Notes: generated by a model from the sequence alone, not told the origin. Counted from the stretch's first letter, positions 1 to 9,243 are shown. The stretch is 64,000 nt of DNA from an uncultured Mobiluncus sp. (GCF_902488535.1 NZ_CABTWO010000001.1:124001-188000); one strand, 5' to 3'. A program made the numbers and translations.

Positions 1-1
1 T

Positions 2-1213
2 TGCGAATATGTCAACGTCGAGAGCGAGTTTGCGGCCATGAGTGCCTGTATCGGCTCTTCGGCGGTGGGGGCGCGTTCCTACACCGCCACCGCTTCCCAA
101 GGGTTGCTCTATATGGTCGAGGCCGTATATAACGCTGCCGGTCTGGGTTTTCCCATCGTGATGACCGTCGCGAACCGGGCCATAGGCGCGCCCATCAACA
201 TTTGGAATGACCACAGCGACTCGATGAGCCAGCGCGATTCGGGGTGGATACAACTGTTCGCCGAAAACAATCAGGAGGCCGCGGACCTGCACGTACAGGC
301 GTTCCGCATCGCGGAAGAACTCAGCGTTCCGGTGATGGTGTGCATGGACGGCTTTATTTTGACCCACGCGGTCGAACAGGTCGACCTGCCGGAACCGGAA
401 CAGGTCAAACAGTTCCTGCCGCCCTACGAACCGCGTCAGGTACTGGACCCCGACGACCCGCTGTCTATTGGCGCGATGGTCGGCCCCGAAGCCTTCACCG
501 AGGTGCGCTACATCGCCCACCACAAGATGCTCCAGGCCCTGGACCTCATCCCCCAGGTCCAGTCCGAATTTAAGAGTATTTTTGGCCGAGATTCCGGCGG
601 CCTGCTGCACACTTACCGTTGCGAGGACGCCGAAACCATCATCGTGGCGCTGGGCTCCGTGGTCGGCACGCTAAAGGACGTGGTGGACCAGCGGCGCGAG
701 AACGGCGAAAAAATCGGCATTATGTCCCTCGTGTCCTTCCGGCCCTTCCCGTTTGCAGCTATCCGCGAGGTGTTGCAGAACGCGAAGCGCGTGGTGTGTG
801 TCGAAAAGGCTTTCCAGCTGGGGATTGGCGGGATTGTTTCCTCCGAGCTGCGCGCGGCGATGCGCGGACTGCCGTTTACCTGTTATGAAGTCATCGCCGG
901 GCTGGGTGGCCGCAACATTACCAAGAATTCACTGCACGCCATGCTGGATCAGGCCGTGGCGGATACCCTCGAGCCCCTGACCTTTATGGACCTGGATATG
1001 GAACTGGTGCGAGGGGAACTGGAGCGGGAGGCCGCGACCCGGCGCTCCGGCGCTTTTGCCACCAACGTGCAACGCGAACGGGTGTTGCGCACCAACGCCA
1101 AAATTGCCGAGTCCGGGCCGAAACCCAAGGCGGACAAGGTCGGCAACCCGCGCGTGGCTTCCCCATCCATCAAGCAAGACGCCGTGTCGGTAGATCCCGA
1201 TCAGGCTGAATAA
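2..1213 (+). CDS. porA: Pyruvate:ferredoxin oxidoreductase, alpha subunit (5' end outside window)
   Basis: The reading frame is open from base 2, so the true start lies upstream; 403 residues are visible. The first residues (EYVNVESEF, then MSACIGSSAVGARSYTATASQG) match the part of 2-oxoacid:ferredoxin oxidoreductase alpha subunits that contributes to the thiamine diphosphate pocket. The rest fits the PorA C-terminal domain. With the beta subunit 20 bp downstream it would oxidise pyruvate to acetyl-CoA and CO2 and pass electrons to ferredoxin, in the cytoplasm. The gamma domain is not visible and may be fused upstream or encoded before the window. The tail beyond about visible residue 340 is charged and low in complexity. 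A related 2-oxoacid substrate cannot be excluded, but pyruvate is the usual one for this arrangement. Confidence 0.9.
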   Translation, partial: CEYVNVESEFAAMSACIGSSAVGARSYTATASQGLLYMVEAVYNAAGLGFPIVMTVANRAIGAPINIWNDHSDSMSQRDSGWIQLFAENNQEAADLHVQAFRIAEELSVPVMVCMDGFILTHAVEQVDLPEPEQVKQFLPPYEPRQVLDPDDPLSIGAMVGPEAFTEVRYIAHHKMLQALDLIPQVQSEFKSIFGRDSGGLLHTYRCEDAETIIVALGSVVGTLKDVVDQRRENGEKIGIMSLVSFRPFPFAAIREVLQNAKRVVCVEKAFQLGIGGIVSSELRAAMRGLPFTCYEVIAGLGGRNITKNSLHAMLDQAVADTLEPLTFMDLDMELVRGELEREAATRRSGAFATNVQRERVLRTNAKIAESGPKPKADKVGNPRVASPSIKQDAVSVDPDQAE

Positions 1214-1233
1214 TCCGGAACAGAGGAGAAAAA

Positions 1234-2385
1234 ATGACTGAAATCACTCAATCTGCACAAACTGAAATTCCGGCTCGCGAACAGGTCAAGTTCTATCAAG
1301 TCGGCTCGTTCGCGGTGGGTAACCGTTTGGCTGACCTGCAGTGGCGTTCCTTGCAATCCGACCCGAACCGGAAAAACTCCCTGACTTCGGGACACCGCGC
1401 CTGCCAGGGCTGCGGCGAAGCGCTGGGAGCCCGCTACGCTATCGATACCGCTTCGGCCGCGTCCAACGGCAAAATGGTGGCTATCAACGCGACCGGGTGC
1501 TTGGAAGTGTTTTCCACCCCGTACCCGGAAACCGCGTGGACGATTCCGTGGATGCACTCCCTGTTCGGCAACGCTGCGGCCGTGGCGGCCGGAGCGGCCG
1601 CGGGTTTGAAAGCGATGGGTAAGGACAATATTCGCGTCGTCGCCCAAGGCGGGGACGGCGGTACTGTTGATATTGGCATGGCTTGCCTGTCCGGGATGTT
1701 TGAACGCAACGATGACGTCCTGTTTATCTGTTACGACAACGAAGCCTATATGAACACCGGGGTACAGCGTTCCGGCGCGACCCCCCCGGCGGCACGTACC
1801 GCGACGACTCAGCCGGTCGGTGAACATCCCGGTAACGTATTCACCCAGGGTAAAGACATGCCGCGGATTGCGATGGCCCACGAGATTCCTTATGTCGCCA
1901 CCGCGACCGTCGCGGATTTGCGTGACCTGGAATACAAGGTGCAAAAGGCCATGACCTACCGTGGGGCGCGCTACCTGCACGTTTTGGTGCCCTGTCCGTT
2001 GGGGTGGGGTTCGAACTCGAACCTGACTGTCACCTTGGCTCGTCTGGCCATTCAGACCGGGCTGTTTCCGGTGTATGAAGCGGAGAACGGAGAGATTACT
2101 TCCGTCACCAAGATTCGCCGTCCCGCCCCGGTCGAGGCGTACTTAAAGCCACAGCGCCGTTTTGCTCACGTGTTCAAAGGGCCGGATTCGCATGAAGTGT
2201 TGGCACGGATTCAAGCCATCGCGGACCGCAATATTAAACGGTACGGCTTGATTGAGATGGATTCGCTGGACGAGGACGTGCGGGAACGCATCTTGAGCGC
2301 CCCCGACGATCCGGCCGGTCGTTTCGCTGCGGCGCTGCCCGGACGGCAGGCAATGGACGTGAGCAACGAACCCGAAACCGACTAA
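1234..2385 (+). CDS. porB: Pyruvate:ferredoxin oxidoreductase, beta subunit
   Basis: A 383-residue protein that starts at ATG after a strong GAGGAG Shine-Dalgarno. It has the cluster-binding pair C57/C60 in ACQGCGE and the thiamine diphosphate motif GGDGGTVDIG near residues 137-147, followed by LSGMFERNDDVLFICYDNEAY and NTGVQRSG, which are signatures of PorB-type beta subunits. It binds the pyrophosphate of the cofactor and completes the active site with the alpha subunit. It is 20 bp after porA and 42 bp before the flavoprotein gene, so the three are probably one transcript. Length is normal for the family apart from a C-terminal extension of about 50 residues. Confidence 0.93.
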   Translation: MTEITQSAQTEIPAREQVKFYQVGSFAVGNRLADLQWRSLQSDPNRKNSLTSGHRACQGCGEALGARYAIDTASAASNGKMVAINATGCLEVFSTPYPETAWTIPWMHSLFGNAAAVAAGAAAGLKAMGKDNIRVVAQGGDGGTVDIGMACLSGMFERNDDVLFICYDNEAYMNTGVQRSGATPPAARTATTQPVGEHPGNVFTQGKDMPRIAMAHEIPYVATATVADLRDLEYKVQKAMTYRGARYLHVLVPCPLGWGSNSNLTVTLARLAIQTGLFPVYEAENGEITSVTKIRRPAPVEAYLKPQRRFAHVFKGPDSHEVLARIQAIADRNIKRYGLIEMDSLDEDVRERILSAPDDPAGRFAAALPGRQAMDVSNEPETD

Positions 2386-2427
2386 CGGGCGCCCGGAACC
2401 TATTGAAGAAGTTAGAGGAAAACGAAG

Positions 2428-4077
2428 ATGACACAAGCCAAAGCTGAACTGAAGAAGGAAGAGACCATTCCTTTTGCGATCACCCTCGAAGTCGGTTCTT
2501 CCCTTGAGAACGAAACCGGTTCGTGGCGCACCGAACGGCCCGTCTATGTGAGCAACTTGCCGCCGTGCAACAAGGCTTGCCCGGCCGGCGAAAACTGCCA
2601 ACGGTGGCTGTTTTATGCCGAAGAAGGCAAGTATCGCCAGGCCTGGGAACAGATGATGGCCGACAACCCGCTGCCGGCGGTGATGGGACGCGTGTGCTAC
2701 CACCCTTGTCAGACCGCCTGCAACCGCGGCATGGTGGACGAAGCGGTGGGTATCAACGCGATTGAACGTTTCGTGGGGGACAAGGCCCTGCTGGAAGGGT
2801 GGACGGTCGGCCTGCTCGCCCCGGAAAGCGGCAAGAAAGTGCTGGTCGTGGGGGCGGGTCCCTCCGGGCTGTCCGCCGCCTACCATCTGCGCCGGATGGG
2901 CCACACCGTCACGGTGCGAGACGCCGGTCCGATGGCGGGAGGCATGATGCGGTTTGGCATTCCCTCCTACCGGCTGCCGCGCGGCATCCTGGATCAGGAA
3001 GTGAAGCGCATCGCGGACATGGGGGTCACTTTTGAGTTCAACTCGAAGGTAGAGAACGTGGCTGAAGTCGCCGGCGATTTTGATGCCGTGTTCCTGGCTA
3101 TCGGGGCCCAGATGGGACGTCACGCCGACATTCCCGCCGGGGATTCCGCGAAAGTCATGGACGCGGTGGATATGTTGGCGGACATGGAGAACGACGAAAA
3201 ACCGATGTTGGGACGCCGCGTCGTCATTTATGGCGGCGGGAACACGGCCGTGGATGCGGCTCGTACCGCGAAACGCCTGGGCGCCGAGGAAGCCATCATT
3301 GTGTATCGCCGGACCCGCGACCGCGCCCCCGCCCACGATTCGGAAATCATGGAGGCCGAGGAAGAAGGCGTCATGATGAAGTGGCTCTCCACAATTAAGC
3401 ACGTGGACGGCGGGGCCATCAAGATTGAAAAAATGGTGTTGAACGAGGACGGTTTCCCGGTCGGCACCGGCGAGTATGAGGAGTTGGGCGCCGATTCCGT
3501 CATTATGGCGCTGGGCCAGGAAACCGATTTGGGTATCGTCGAGAACGCCCCCGGTATCGAGATTGAAAAAGGCGTGGTGAAGGTCGATTCCCGCATGATG
3601 ACCGGGATGAAAGGCGTGTTTGCCGGGGGCGACATGGTGCCCTCCGAGCGTACCGTCACCATCGCCATTGGCCACGGCAAGAAGGCCGCCCGCTGTATCG
3701 ACGCCTATCTCCACGGCGAGGAATACCGGGCGGGGGACAAAGCCCCCGACGCCTCCATCAAAAATATGAACACCTGGTACTATGCGGACGCTCCCCGCCG
3801 GATTCGCGACAAGATTGAGGGGCCGCGCCGCGCCTCGACTTTCGATGAAGTCGTGCAGGGCCTGGACGAAGAATCGGCCGTATTCGAGGCTCGCCGCTGC
3901 ATGAGCTGCGGAAACTGTTTCGGGTGCGACAACTGTTTCGGGGTCTGCCCGGACAACGCCATCACCAAGATTCGACCCACCGATTACGTATTCAAATACG
4001 ACTACTGCAAGGGCTGCGGTATCTGCGCCGAAGAATGCCCGTGCGGGGCGATTTCGATGGTTCCCGAAAATATTTAA
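2428..4077 (+). CDS. GltD-like NAD(P)H/FAD oxidoreductase with C-terminal 2[4Fe-4S] ferredoxin domain
   Basis: 549 residues. The N-terminal domain carries two cysteine sets (C47, C51, C57 and C90, C94, C98) as in glutamate synthase small subunits. A FAD-binding GAGPSG sits at about 142-147 and a second dinucleotide fold (YGGGNTAVDAA) at about 268-279. The C-terminus holds two ferredoxin cysteine clusters (near 491-508, with an extra CGNCFGCDNC stretch, and near 527-539, CKGCGICAEECPCG). The family shuttles electrons between NAD(P)H and Fe-S proteins. Lying directly behind porAB, it probably replaces a separate delta (ferredoxin) subunit and couples pyruvate oxidation to pyridine nucleotides. 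There is no gltB neighbour, so glutamate synthesis is unlikely. A terminator follows. Confidence 0.85.
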   Translation: MTQAKAELKKEETIPFAITLEVGSSLENETGSWRTERPVYVSNLPPCNKACPAGENCQRWLFYAEEGKYRQAWEQMMADNPLPAVMGRVCYHPCQTACNRGMVDEAVGINAIERFVGDKALLEGWTVGLLAPESGKKVLVVGAGPSGLSAAYHLRRMGHTVTVRDAGPMAGGMMRFGIPSYRLPRGILDQEVKRIADMGVTFEFNSKVENVAEVAGDFDAVFLAIGAQMGRHADIPAGDSAKVMDAVDMLADMENDEKPMLGRRVVIYGGGNTAVDAARTAKRLGAEEAIIVYRRTRDRAPAHDSEIMEAEEEGVMMKWLSTIKHVDGGAIKIEKMVLNEDGFPVGTGEYEELGADSVIMALGQETDLGIVENAPGIEIEKGVVKVDSRMMTGMKGVFAGGDMVPSERTVTIAIGHGKKAARCIDAYLHGEEYRAGDKAPDASIKNMNTWYYADAPRRIRDKIEGPRRASTFDEVVQGLDEESAVFEARRCMSCGNCFGCDNCFGVCPDNAITKIRPTDYVFKYDYCKGCGICAEECPCGAISMVPENI

Positions 4078-4093
4078 AACCGGTTTGCGGGTC

Positions 4094-4142
4094 CCGGCTC
4101 GGTCAAGGTTTTGTAAAAACTTGGCCGAGCCGGCGGGTTTTT
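4094..4142 (+). terminator. Rho-independent terminator of the por operon
   Basis: A long GC-rich stem (CCGGCTCGGTCAAGG on the left, CTTGGCCGAGCCGG on the right) is followed by CGGGTTTTTA, 17 bp after the flavoprotein stop codon. Confidence 0.8.
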
Positions 4143-4177
4143 AGCGGTTTTTCACGCAAAAGTCCGGGTGTTGCGGG

Positions 4178-4212
4178 TTTTCCACAAGCGCGGCCAGGTG
4201 GGGTTATCCACT
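4178..4212. promoter_or_regulatory. Pair of DnaA-box-like 9-mers upstream of the small protein gene
   Basis: TTTTCCACA (4178-4186) and TTATCCACT (4204-4212) each differ by one base from the DnaA box TTATCCACA and are separated by 17 bp. The same spacing separates two boxes near 37220. Binding is inferred only. Confidence 0.3.
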
Positions 4213-4303
4213 TTTAAATCTGTCACAAGTACGGTGGGGCAGTTTCTCCAGTTACCTTGGGTGTGCGGAGCCTCACGGGTGACGGTGAAAAAAGGGGAAG
4301 ATG

Positions 4304-4513
4304 ATGGCGCAGATGTGTTACTGGGGACTGTTCAGTCGGCAACACGCGCAGGCGGTAGCTTATTTTTCTGGAGCCGAAAACCGGACGTGGTTGGGTTTGG
4401 CGGCAGAAAGCTATAACGAGCGGTGGCGAGACCTGCTTCGAGACTTAGAAATTTTCGGCGACTATATAAACGAGTTGGAGGACGCGAAAGCCAGTCTGGA
4501 GGCACTGCTGTGA
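4304..4513 (+). CDS. Small helical protein of unknown function, coupled to the downstream lipase-like gene
   Basis: About 69 residues, mostly predicted alpha helix, with aromatic-rich motifs (YWGLFSRQHAQ, then RTWLGLAAESYNERWRDLL). I do not recognise the family. The size, helical character and a tryptophan in the first half recall WXG100/ESX-type proteins, but no classic WXG turn is present. The second of two adjacent ATG codons (4304) is chosen because AGGGGAAG is too close to the first. Its TGA overlaps the GTG start of the next gene, so the two are translationally coupled and may form a complex, for example a chaperone or secretion partner with its cargo. Confidence 0.6.
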   Translation: MAQMCYWGLFSRQHAQAVAYFSGAENRTWLGLAAESYNERWRDLLRDLEIFGDYINELEDAKASLEALL

Positions 4514-6366
4514 GCTGGCTCGATGATGTGTCCATCGGGGATGACCGCAGTCCGGTGGTGGGCCACCCCCAAGATTTTTTGGTGGGCGGGGGGCCCGGTC
4601 TGTGCGTGGACACCGATGAGATGGAACGCATGGGGGCGAGCCTGCAGCACAGTGCGCAAGCCCTAGACGTGTTGAGCCACTGGATACCGGCCGAGCAATC
4701 CCGCCTGGCGCACCGATATTATACGGTGCACGCCCGGTTGGTGAGGTTGTGTGAAACCCCGGAAGGCGCCGCCGAATATGGCCCGCTGCTGGCGGCCCTG
4801 GAATCGGCGTGGGTCCGGTTCGAGGACGCGGCGGTGCTGGCGTGTCAAGGCAGCTGCGGTACCGTGGCTCTGAGCCAAAAAATCGAGTCGCTGTTCCAAC
4901 AGCTCGAACGGGCCACGGGAATGTATAAGCTGACCGAGGACGACCTCAGAAACCTGTTCGGAGCCTTTGATTTTGAAACGATTATGATGCACCTGGTAGC
5001 TCAACATCTGGCTTTACGACAATACTTCCCCGCCAGTTTTACGGTGGATGGCCGGGTGTACCGCACGAAACAGATGAGCGATACGGAGCTGGCTGCGGTA
5101 TTCCTGTCGTGGATGCAGGCAAAGCTCGGAACCCAGTACTACGGGGTATCAAACACGCTGCAGGTCAGCGGCAACGGCAGCAACACCATCCTGCACACCC
5201 CCGGCTTTGAGGATTCTCCGGAACTGAACGCCGCTTTTGACGGCTGGTTCGACAAAGTCACTCCTCAAGAACTGATTCATGCCTACGAGTGGGATGACCC
5301 TCTCACCGTGGCCGGGATATTGCTCTTTGGACCGATACAGTTCTTTACCGGCAGGGCTGTGTTGGAAAAAACCGGTGTCGTGCCGCGAAAAACTATGCCT
5401 TTCGGCGAACAGCTGCCCGCACTGTGGCTGCGAACCTATGACCAGAGTGCGTATGCCAAGTTTGCCGCCAGCCAGCAAGAGACTCGTGACATCCGCCGGG
5501 CGAACTTTCCCCAAACTCCTACCGGCAAGCTCATCGGAATCAACCGAGCCCAACGTTTGGAACGCAAACTGTTGGCGACCCAAGACTACAACCCCCGCGT
5601 ACAAGGCGGAGGCGCGGGCCAGGGGTGGACGTTGGAGGGAAGTCCGGCTGGGGCTACCCGAACTTTTCCGAAAAAACCTGGCGACGTGTTCCGCTACTCC
5701 AACACGATTGACCCCTACGGCGACAACGGCGCTTTTGAGATTCAACGGTGGCGCAACGCCGCGGGTCAGAAGGGAGTGCGGGTCATTTTGCGCGGCACCG
5801 AGAGTTGGGACGCCGGTTCGGGGATGCCTCAGGATATGTTGACGAATACGGAAGCGGTGGCGGGACTGGAAACCGGTCCGGCGCGGGCGGTCACGGCGGC
5901 GCTGCAGAGCATGGGGGTGGATAGTGCGACCCCGGTGGAACTGGTGGGGCACTCCCAAGCGGGTATTGTGGCGGCAAACCTGGCGGCCGATCCGTCCTTC
6001 ACCAGCCACTATAACGTGCGTTCGGTGATTACGGCCGGTTCACCGGTGGCGGGGGTGATGGGCCGGGTGCCCGAAAACATCCACATGATTTCGTTTGAAA
6101 ACAGCAACGACCTGGTGCCCAAGCTGGAGGCGGGACTGAACCCGGGTTCGGCGAACCATGTCACCGTGTGGGGCAACCGGGGCAGCCTGTTCAACATTCC
6201 CGAGGCACACAATCGAGATTCGGTTTATGCCAATATGGCAGACGATTTCCTGAACGCACACTATTCGCAAGGTGATTATTTCCTGAAATGTCGTAACAAT
6301 GACATGAATCTTAACCACAAAATCGTGTTTGCGGACTCTCAGCGGTTCGAAATGACACGCAAATAA
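4510..6366 (+). CDS. Lipase-like alpha/beta hydrolase with N-terminal helical domain
   Basis: 618 residues from the GTG at 4510, chosen because it overlaps the upstream stop; an in-frame ATG lies 87 bp earlier but inside the preceding gene. Residues from about 30 to 170 look helical, with heptad-like spacing and no signal peptide. The C-terminal third resembles a lipase: VRVILRGTESW (oxyanion region), GHSQAG around the nucleophile Ser482, and later VITAGSPVAGV and FENSNDLVPKLEAG, where the catalytic Asp is expected; the catalytic His is probably in the AHNRDSV segment. The fold suggests ester or phospholipid hydrolysis. A helical N-terminus, no signal peptide and a coupled small helical protein are compatible with a type VII secretion substrate, but no secretion genes are in the window. 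Confidence 0.65.
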   Translation: MSWLDDVSIGDDRSPVVGHPQDFLVGGGPGLCVDTDEMERMGASLQHSAQALDVLSHWIPAEQSRLAHRYYTVHARLVRLCETPEGAAEYGPLLAALESAWVRFEDAAVLACQGSCGTVALSQKIESLFQQLERATGMYKLTEDDLRNLFGAFDFETIMMHLVAQHLALRQYFPASFTVDGRVYRTKQMSDTELAAVFLSWMQAKLGTQYYGVSNTLQVSGNGSNTILHTPGFEDSPELNAAFDGWFDKVTPQELIHAYEWDDPLTVAGILLFGPIQFFTGRAVLEKTGVVPRKTMPFGEQLPALWLRTYDQSAYAKFAASQQETRDIRRANFPQTPTGKLIGINRAQRLERKLLATQDYNPRVQGGGAGQGWTLEGSPAGATRTFPKKPGDVFRYSNTIDPYGDNGAFEIQRWRNAAGQKGVRVILRGTESWDAGSGMPQDMLTNTEAVAGLETGPARAVTAALQSMGVDSATPVELVGHSQAGIVAANLAADPSFTSHYNVRSVITAGSPVAGVMGRVPENIHMISFENSNDLVPKLEAGLNPGSANHVTVWGNRGSLFNIPEAHNRDSVYANMADDFLNAHYSQGDYFLKCRNNDMNLNHKIVFADSQRFEMTRK

Positions 6367-6561
6367 ATCTTAGAAGAATTGCAGGTTATCTCGTTTGGAA
6401 AGTTAATTCTACAGCAAACAAATTGCGGTCTTTCAGGCATTTCTCATTGATATCCAGGGCAAACACTCTTCCGTTCGAGGGGGTTAAAACGTTACTATTG
6501 GAGGGAACAAGTGGTGTCTTGGAGATACCAAATAAGGTACAGGGACAGGTGAATAAGGATT

Positions 6562-8196
6562 ATGAAACCGAAGACCCCAAACATGGATGTAAAGGCGAAC
6601 GAGGGTTCGCAGATCGGCGCAGCGATGCGCCCGATGGTGCATGGCCGCGTGCGTTTTGGGCGCTTTCTGGTCGGCGGAACCGCACTCGTGGCGATGGTTG
6701 CTGTCGCCATGTTGGCTGGTAGCCCCGATTTGAACCGTTCGCCCATGTTGGGTCAGCCCCAACAGACCGCAAGCGCCGGCGCAGATGATTCCTCAGTTGC
6801 TGAGCCCTTGGCTCCTGGTGACTCCGCTCCCGCTAAGCCGAACCGTGTCGGCGGCGGCGGTCCTACCGCGACTGCGATTGCTATTTCTCGTACCGCTTTC
6901 CCCGGTGGAGCCTCTGAAGTTTATGTGGCGCGTAACGATAACCCGGTTGACGCACTGGCGGCCTCCGTGCTGCCCAACGGCCCGATTTTGCTGGTCCCGC
7001 CCTCGGGTAATGTCCCGGCCGATGTCTTTAACGAAATTAAGCGTTTGCACCCCTCCAAGGTTGTGGTTCTTGGTGGCGAAGGTGCGATTAGTGCCGATGT
7101 AGCCGGTCAACTCAGCACCTACACCGGAGTCGCCAATGTGACCCGTTTGGCAGGACCGAACCGTGTGGCTACTGCGGCGGCCATTGCCAAGTATGCCTAC
7201 CCCAACGGCAACGCCAAAGTTTACGTCGCTGACGCGATGGGCGCCAACGGTCTGGGTTCCCCCGACGCAGCTGTGGCAGGGGTGTTGCGTGACGGCCCGA
7301 TTATCACCGTCAGCGGTAACGGCGGCGACATTGCCACTGCTGCCAGCACGGTGAAAGCTCTGGGCGCCTCTCAGGTCGTAGCTTTGGGTGGCGAAGCTGT
7401 GGTTCCCAGTTCTCGTCTCAGCCAGGTGGCGAACGGGGCTGCGACCGGACGTATTGCCGGAGCGGATCGTTACCTGACCGCTCAAGCTATCAACCGGACG
7501 GTATTCTCCAACGCCAGCCACGTTTACCTGGCTTCTGGCACTGACCTGGTTTACCCGCTGATTTCTGGCTCGTTGAGTGACGGTCCGGTACTGCTGGTTC
7601 CCGCCAACGCGCGGAGCAACACTCGCGACTTCGTGACGACTTTCGGTAACCCGGCAGTGACCGCAATCGGGGACGCCAGCGCGGTTTCCGACAACGTCTT
7701 GAATGTCGCCGCCGGCTTTGCCCAGCCCCAACAGGCGCCGGCAGCGGCAGCACCGGTTGCCGGTGTGTCCCAGGTTTACACCAAGTACTCGATGCAGCCC
7801 TCCCCGGCCGACCAGGCTCGTGAAGACGCGGTGTTCAACTCCATCAACGCGACACGTAACGCTGCGGGTATTCCTTCCTTGACGCGCGACCCGGTGATGG
7901 ATGACGCGGCTCGCGCTTGGGCGCAGCAAGTCGCCCGCACGGATGTGTTTGTACACTCCAACGGCGCTTTGAAGTACGCGGACCTGTTCCCGGCAGGCTG
8001 GAAGTTCGCTGGCGAGAACATGGTGGGCTTCTACAATGTTGAGCCGGCCGCATACGCCGCGGGCTCCACGAAGGCCTGGGTGGCCTCTCCCGGTCACTAC
8101 CGCAACCTGATGGATCGGCGCTTCAACCGCACCGGCATTGGTACGGCCACCGGCCGCCAGTGGGTGTACACGGTCCAGAACTTCGGACAGTACTGA
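6562..8196 (+). CDS. Secreted surface protein: three CWB2 cell-wall-binding repeats plus CAP/SCP domain
   Basis: 544 residues. The N-terminus has a cytoplasmic stretch, then a hydrophobic segment (about 31-50, FLVGGTALVAMVAVAMLAG) acting as signal or anchor. Three cell-wall-binding type 2 repeats follow (about 101-195, 196-295, 296-383), each with the A-G-x-(N/D)-R start and the VVVLGGEGAIS-like end; these bind cell-wall anionic polymers. A Pro/Ala linker leads to a CAP domain (about 413-544) with its usual residues: FVHS, GENM, and W followed by SPGHYRNLM. CAP domains occur in secreted proteins with roles in adhesion or host interaction; activity is unknown. ATG 6562 has an AAGGA about 5 nt upstream. 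A terminator follows. Confidence 0.88.
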   Translation: MKPKTPNMDVKANEGSQIGAAMRPMVHGRVRFGRFLVGGTALVAMVAVAMLAGSPDLNRSPMLGQPQQTASAGADDSSVAEPLAPGDSAPAKPNRVGGGGPTATAIAISRTAFPGGASEVYVARNDNPVDALAASVLPNGPILLVPPSGNVPADVFNEIKRLHPSKVVVLGGEGAISADVAGQLSTYTGVANVTRLAGPNRVATAAAIAKYAYPNGNAKVYVADAMGANGLGSPDAAVAGVLRDGPIITVSGNGGDIATAASTVKALGASQVVALGGEAVVPSSRLSQVANGAATGRIAGADRYLTAQAINRTVFSNASHVYLASGTDLVYPLISGSLSDGPVLLVPANARSNTRDFVTTFGNPAVTAIGDASAVSDNVLNVAAGFAQPQQAPAAAAPVAGVSQVYTKYSMQPSPADQAREDAVFNSINATRNAAGIPSLTRDPVMDDAARAWAQQVARTDVFVHSNGALKYADLFPAGWKFAGENMVGFYNVEPAAYAAGSTKAWVASPGHYRNLMDRRFNRTGIGTATGRQWVYTVQNFGQY

Positions 8197-8229
8197 GTCT
8201 TTTAGGGGAACCTCCCTTTCATCTCCCTA

Positions 8230-8268
8230 GGTTTCGGTGTCAGGCTTGGCCTGGCACCGAAACTTATT
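8230..8268 (+). terminator. Terminator after the CWB2-CAP gene
   Basis: Inverted repeat GTTTCGGTGTCAGG / CCTGGCACCGAAAC with a short loop, followed by TTATTT. It lies 34 bp past the stop codon. Confidence 0.7.
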
Positions 8269-8446
8269 TGTGGCTGGCCCTTGGGTGGGGCTTGCGGTGG
8301 CTGGGAACAGGCCGGCTCGCTCTGCCCCGCCATCGGGTAGTCGAGATTATTGATGAAGTCCGTCTTTATCTCGGGGTTGGTGGTTGATATGGCCACAAAG
8401 GTCGATTTAGAACATGGATTTGCCGCCGGTCGGGTAGCATAGGGCG

Positions 8447-9196
8447 ATGTCTGTTAAGGCCGGAAGCAACAATAAAGTCCGTCGGGTACGCGATGAGGGC
8501 GTGTACTGGCTGGGCGACACTCCGGTGTACCTGACGCGAAAAAACGTGCGGAACCTGCGGCTACGCATCGATGGACGCGGTGAGTTCCATCTCTCTATCC
8601 CCTGGCGGGCGCCGATGTCGCTGGCCCGGGACTTCCTGCACGAACAGGCCGACTGGATCGTTCGACAGCAGGAGCGGTTCGCACGGCGACAAGCGGCGCA
8701 GCCTCAGCTGTTGGATGGCGAGACGGTAGCGTGGTGGGGTCAAGACATTCCCCTCAAGGTCGTGGAAAACCCCCACCCCCGCGCTCGTGCCGTCGCGGAA
8801 GTGGGCGCCGGGGCGATTGTGTTGAACGTACCGGTGGGAGCCTCGCTGGAAAAACGCCAGCGCGCCTTGGACAAATTGTGCAAAACGTCTCTGGAAATCC
8901 GGCTGGCTCCGGTAGTGGCCAAGTGGGCGGCGGCTTTCGAGACAGAACCCGGAACGGTGCGGATTAGACGTATGAAGTCACGGTGGGGGTCATGCAATCC
9001 ACGCACGCGGGCACTCACGTTCAACCTGGAACTGAGCGCGAAAGACCCGAAATACCTCGACTACGTGGTGGCGCACGAGTTCACGCACTATTTTCACCCC
9101 AACCACGGTCCCGAATTTCATGCTTTGCTGTCTGCCAAGCTGCCCCAGGAACGCCAGCTGCACCGCGCTTTGAACCGGCGCAAACACACGGCTTGA
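8447..9196 (+). CDS. YgjP/DUF45-family zinc metallopeptidase-like protein
   Basis: 249 residues, soluble, no signal peptide. The C-terminal domain has VVAHEFTHYFHPNHGPEFHALL: the HExxH zinc site (HEFTH) plus a downstream His, and before it the family hallmark KSRWGSCNPRTRALTFN. The N-terminal half, with PVYLTRKNVRNLRLRI and a WGQDIPL segment, is the usual beta-rich part. DUF45 proteins are minigluzincin-like; the E. coli member YgjP has been described as a UTP pyrophosphatase, so substrate and role here are open. The ATG at 8447 is preceded by TAGCAT exactly 6 nt upstream, a geometry suggesting a leaderless mRNA, although an AGGG is also present. Confidence 0.8.
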   Translation: MSVKAGSNNKVRRVRDEGVYWLGDTPVYLTRKNVRNLRLRIDGRGEFHLSIPWRAPMSLARDFLHEQADWIVRQQERFARRQAAQPQLLDGETVAWWGQDIPLKVVENPHPRARAVAEVGAGAIVLNVPVGASLEKRQRALDKLCKTSLEIRLAPVVAKWAAAFETEPGTVRIRRMKSRWGSCNPRTRALTFNLELSAKDPKYLDYVVAHEFTHYFHPNHGPEFHALLSAKLPQERQLHRALNRRKHTA

Positions 9197-9207
9197 AAAA
9201 CCTCACG

Positions 9208-9243
9208 GCACCCGTGACCACACCCGTGACCACACTTGTGACG
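9208..9243. repeat. Short tandem repeat of 12 bp downstream of the DUF45 gene
   Basis: ACCCGTGACCAC occurs twice in tandem and is followed by a degenerate third copy. It lies in non-coding sequence; no function is evident. Confidence 0.5.

Noticed and set aside
2143..3714. Long minus-strand open frame opposite the GltD-like flavoprotein gene
   Set aside because: It mirrors the codon pattern of the real gene, is rich in His and Gly, and matches no family; a typical shadow frame in high-GC DNA.
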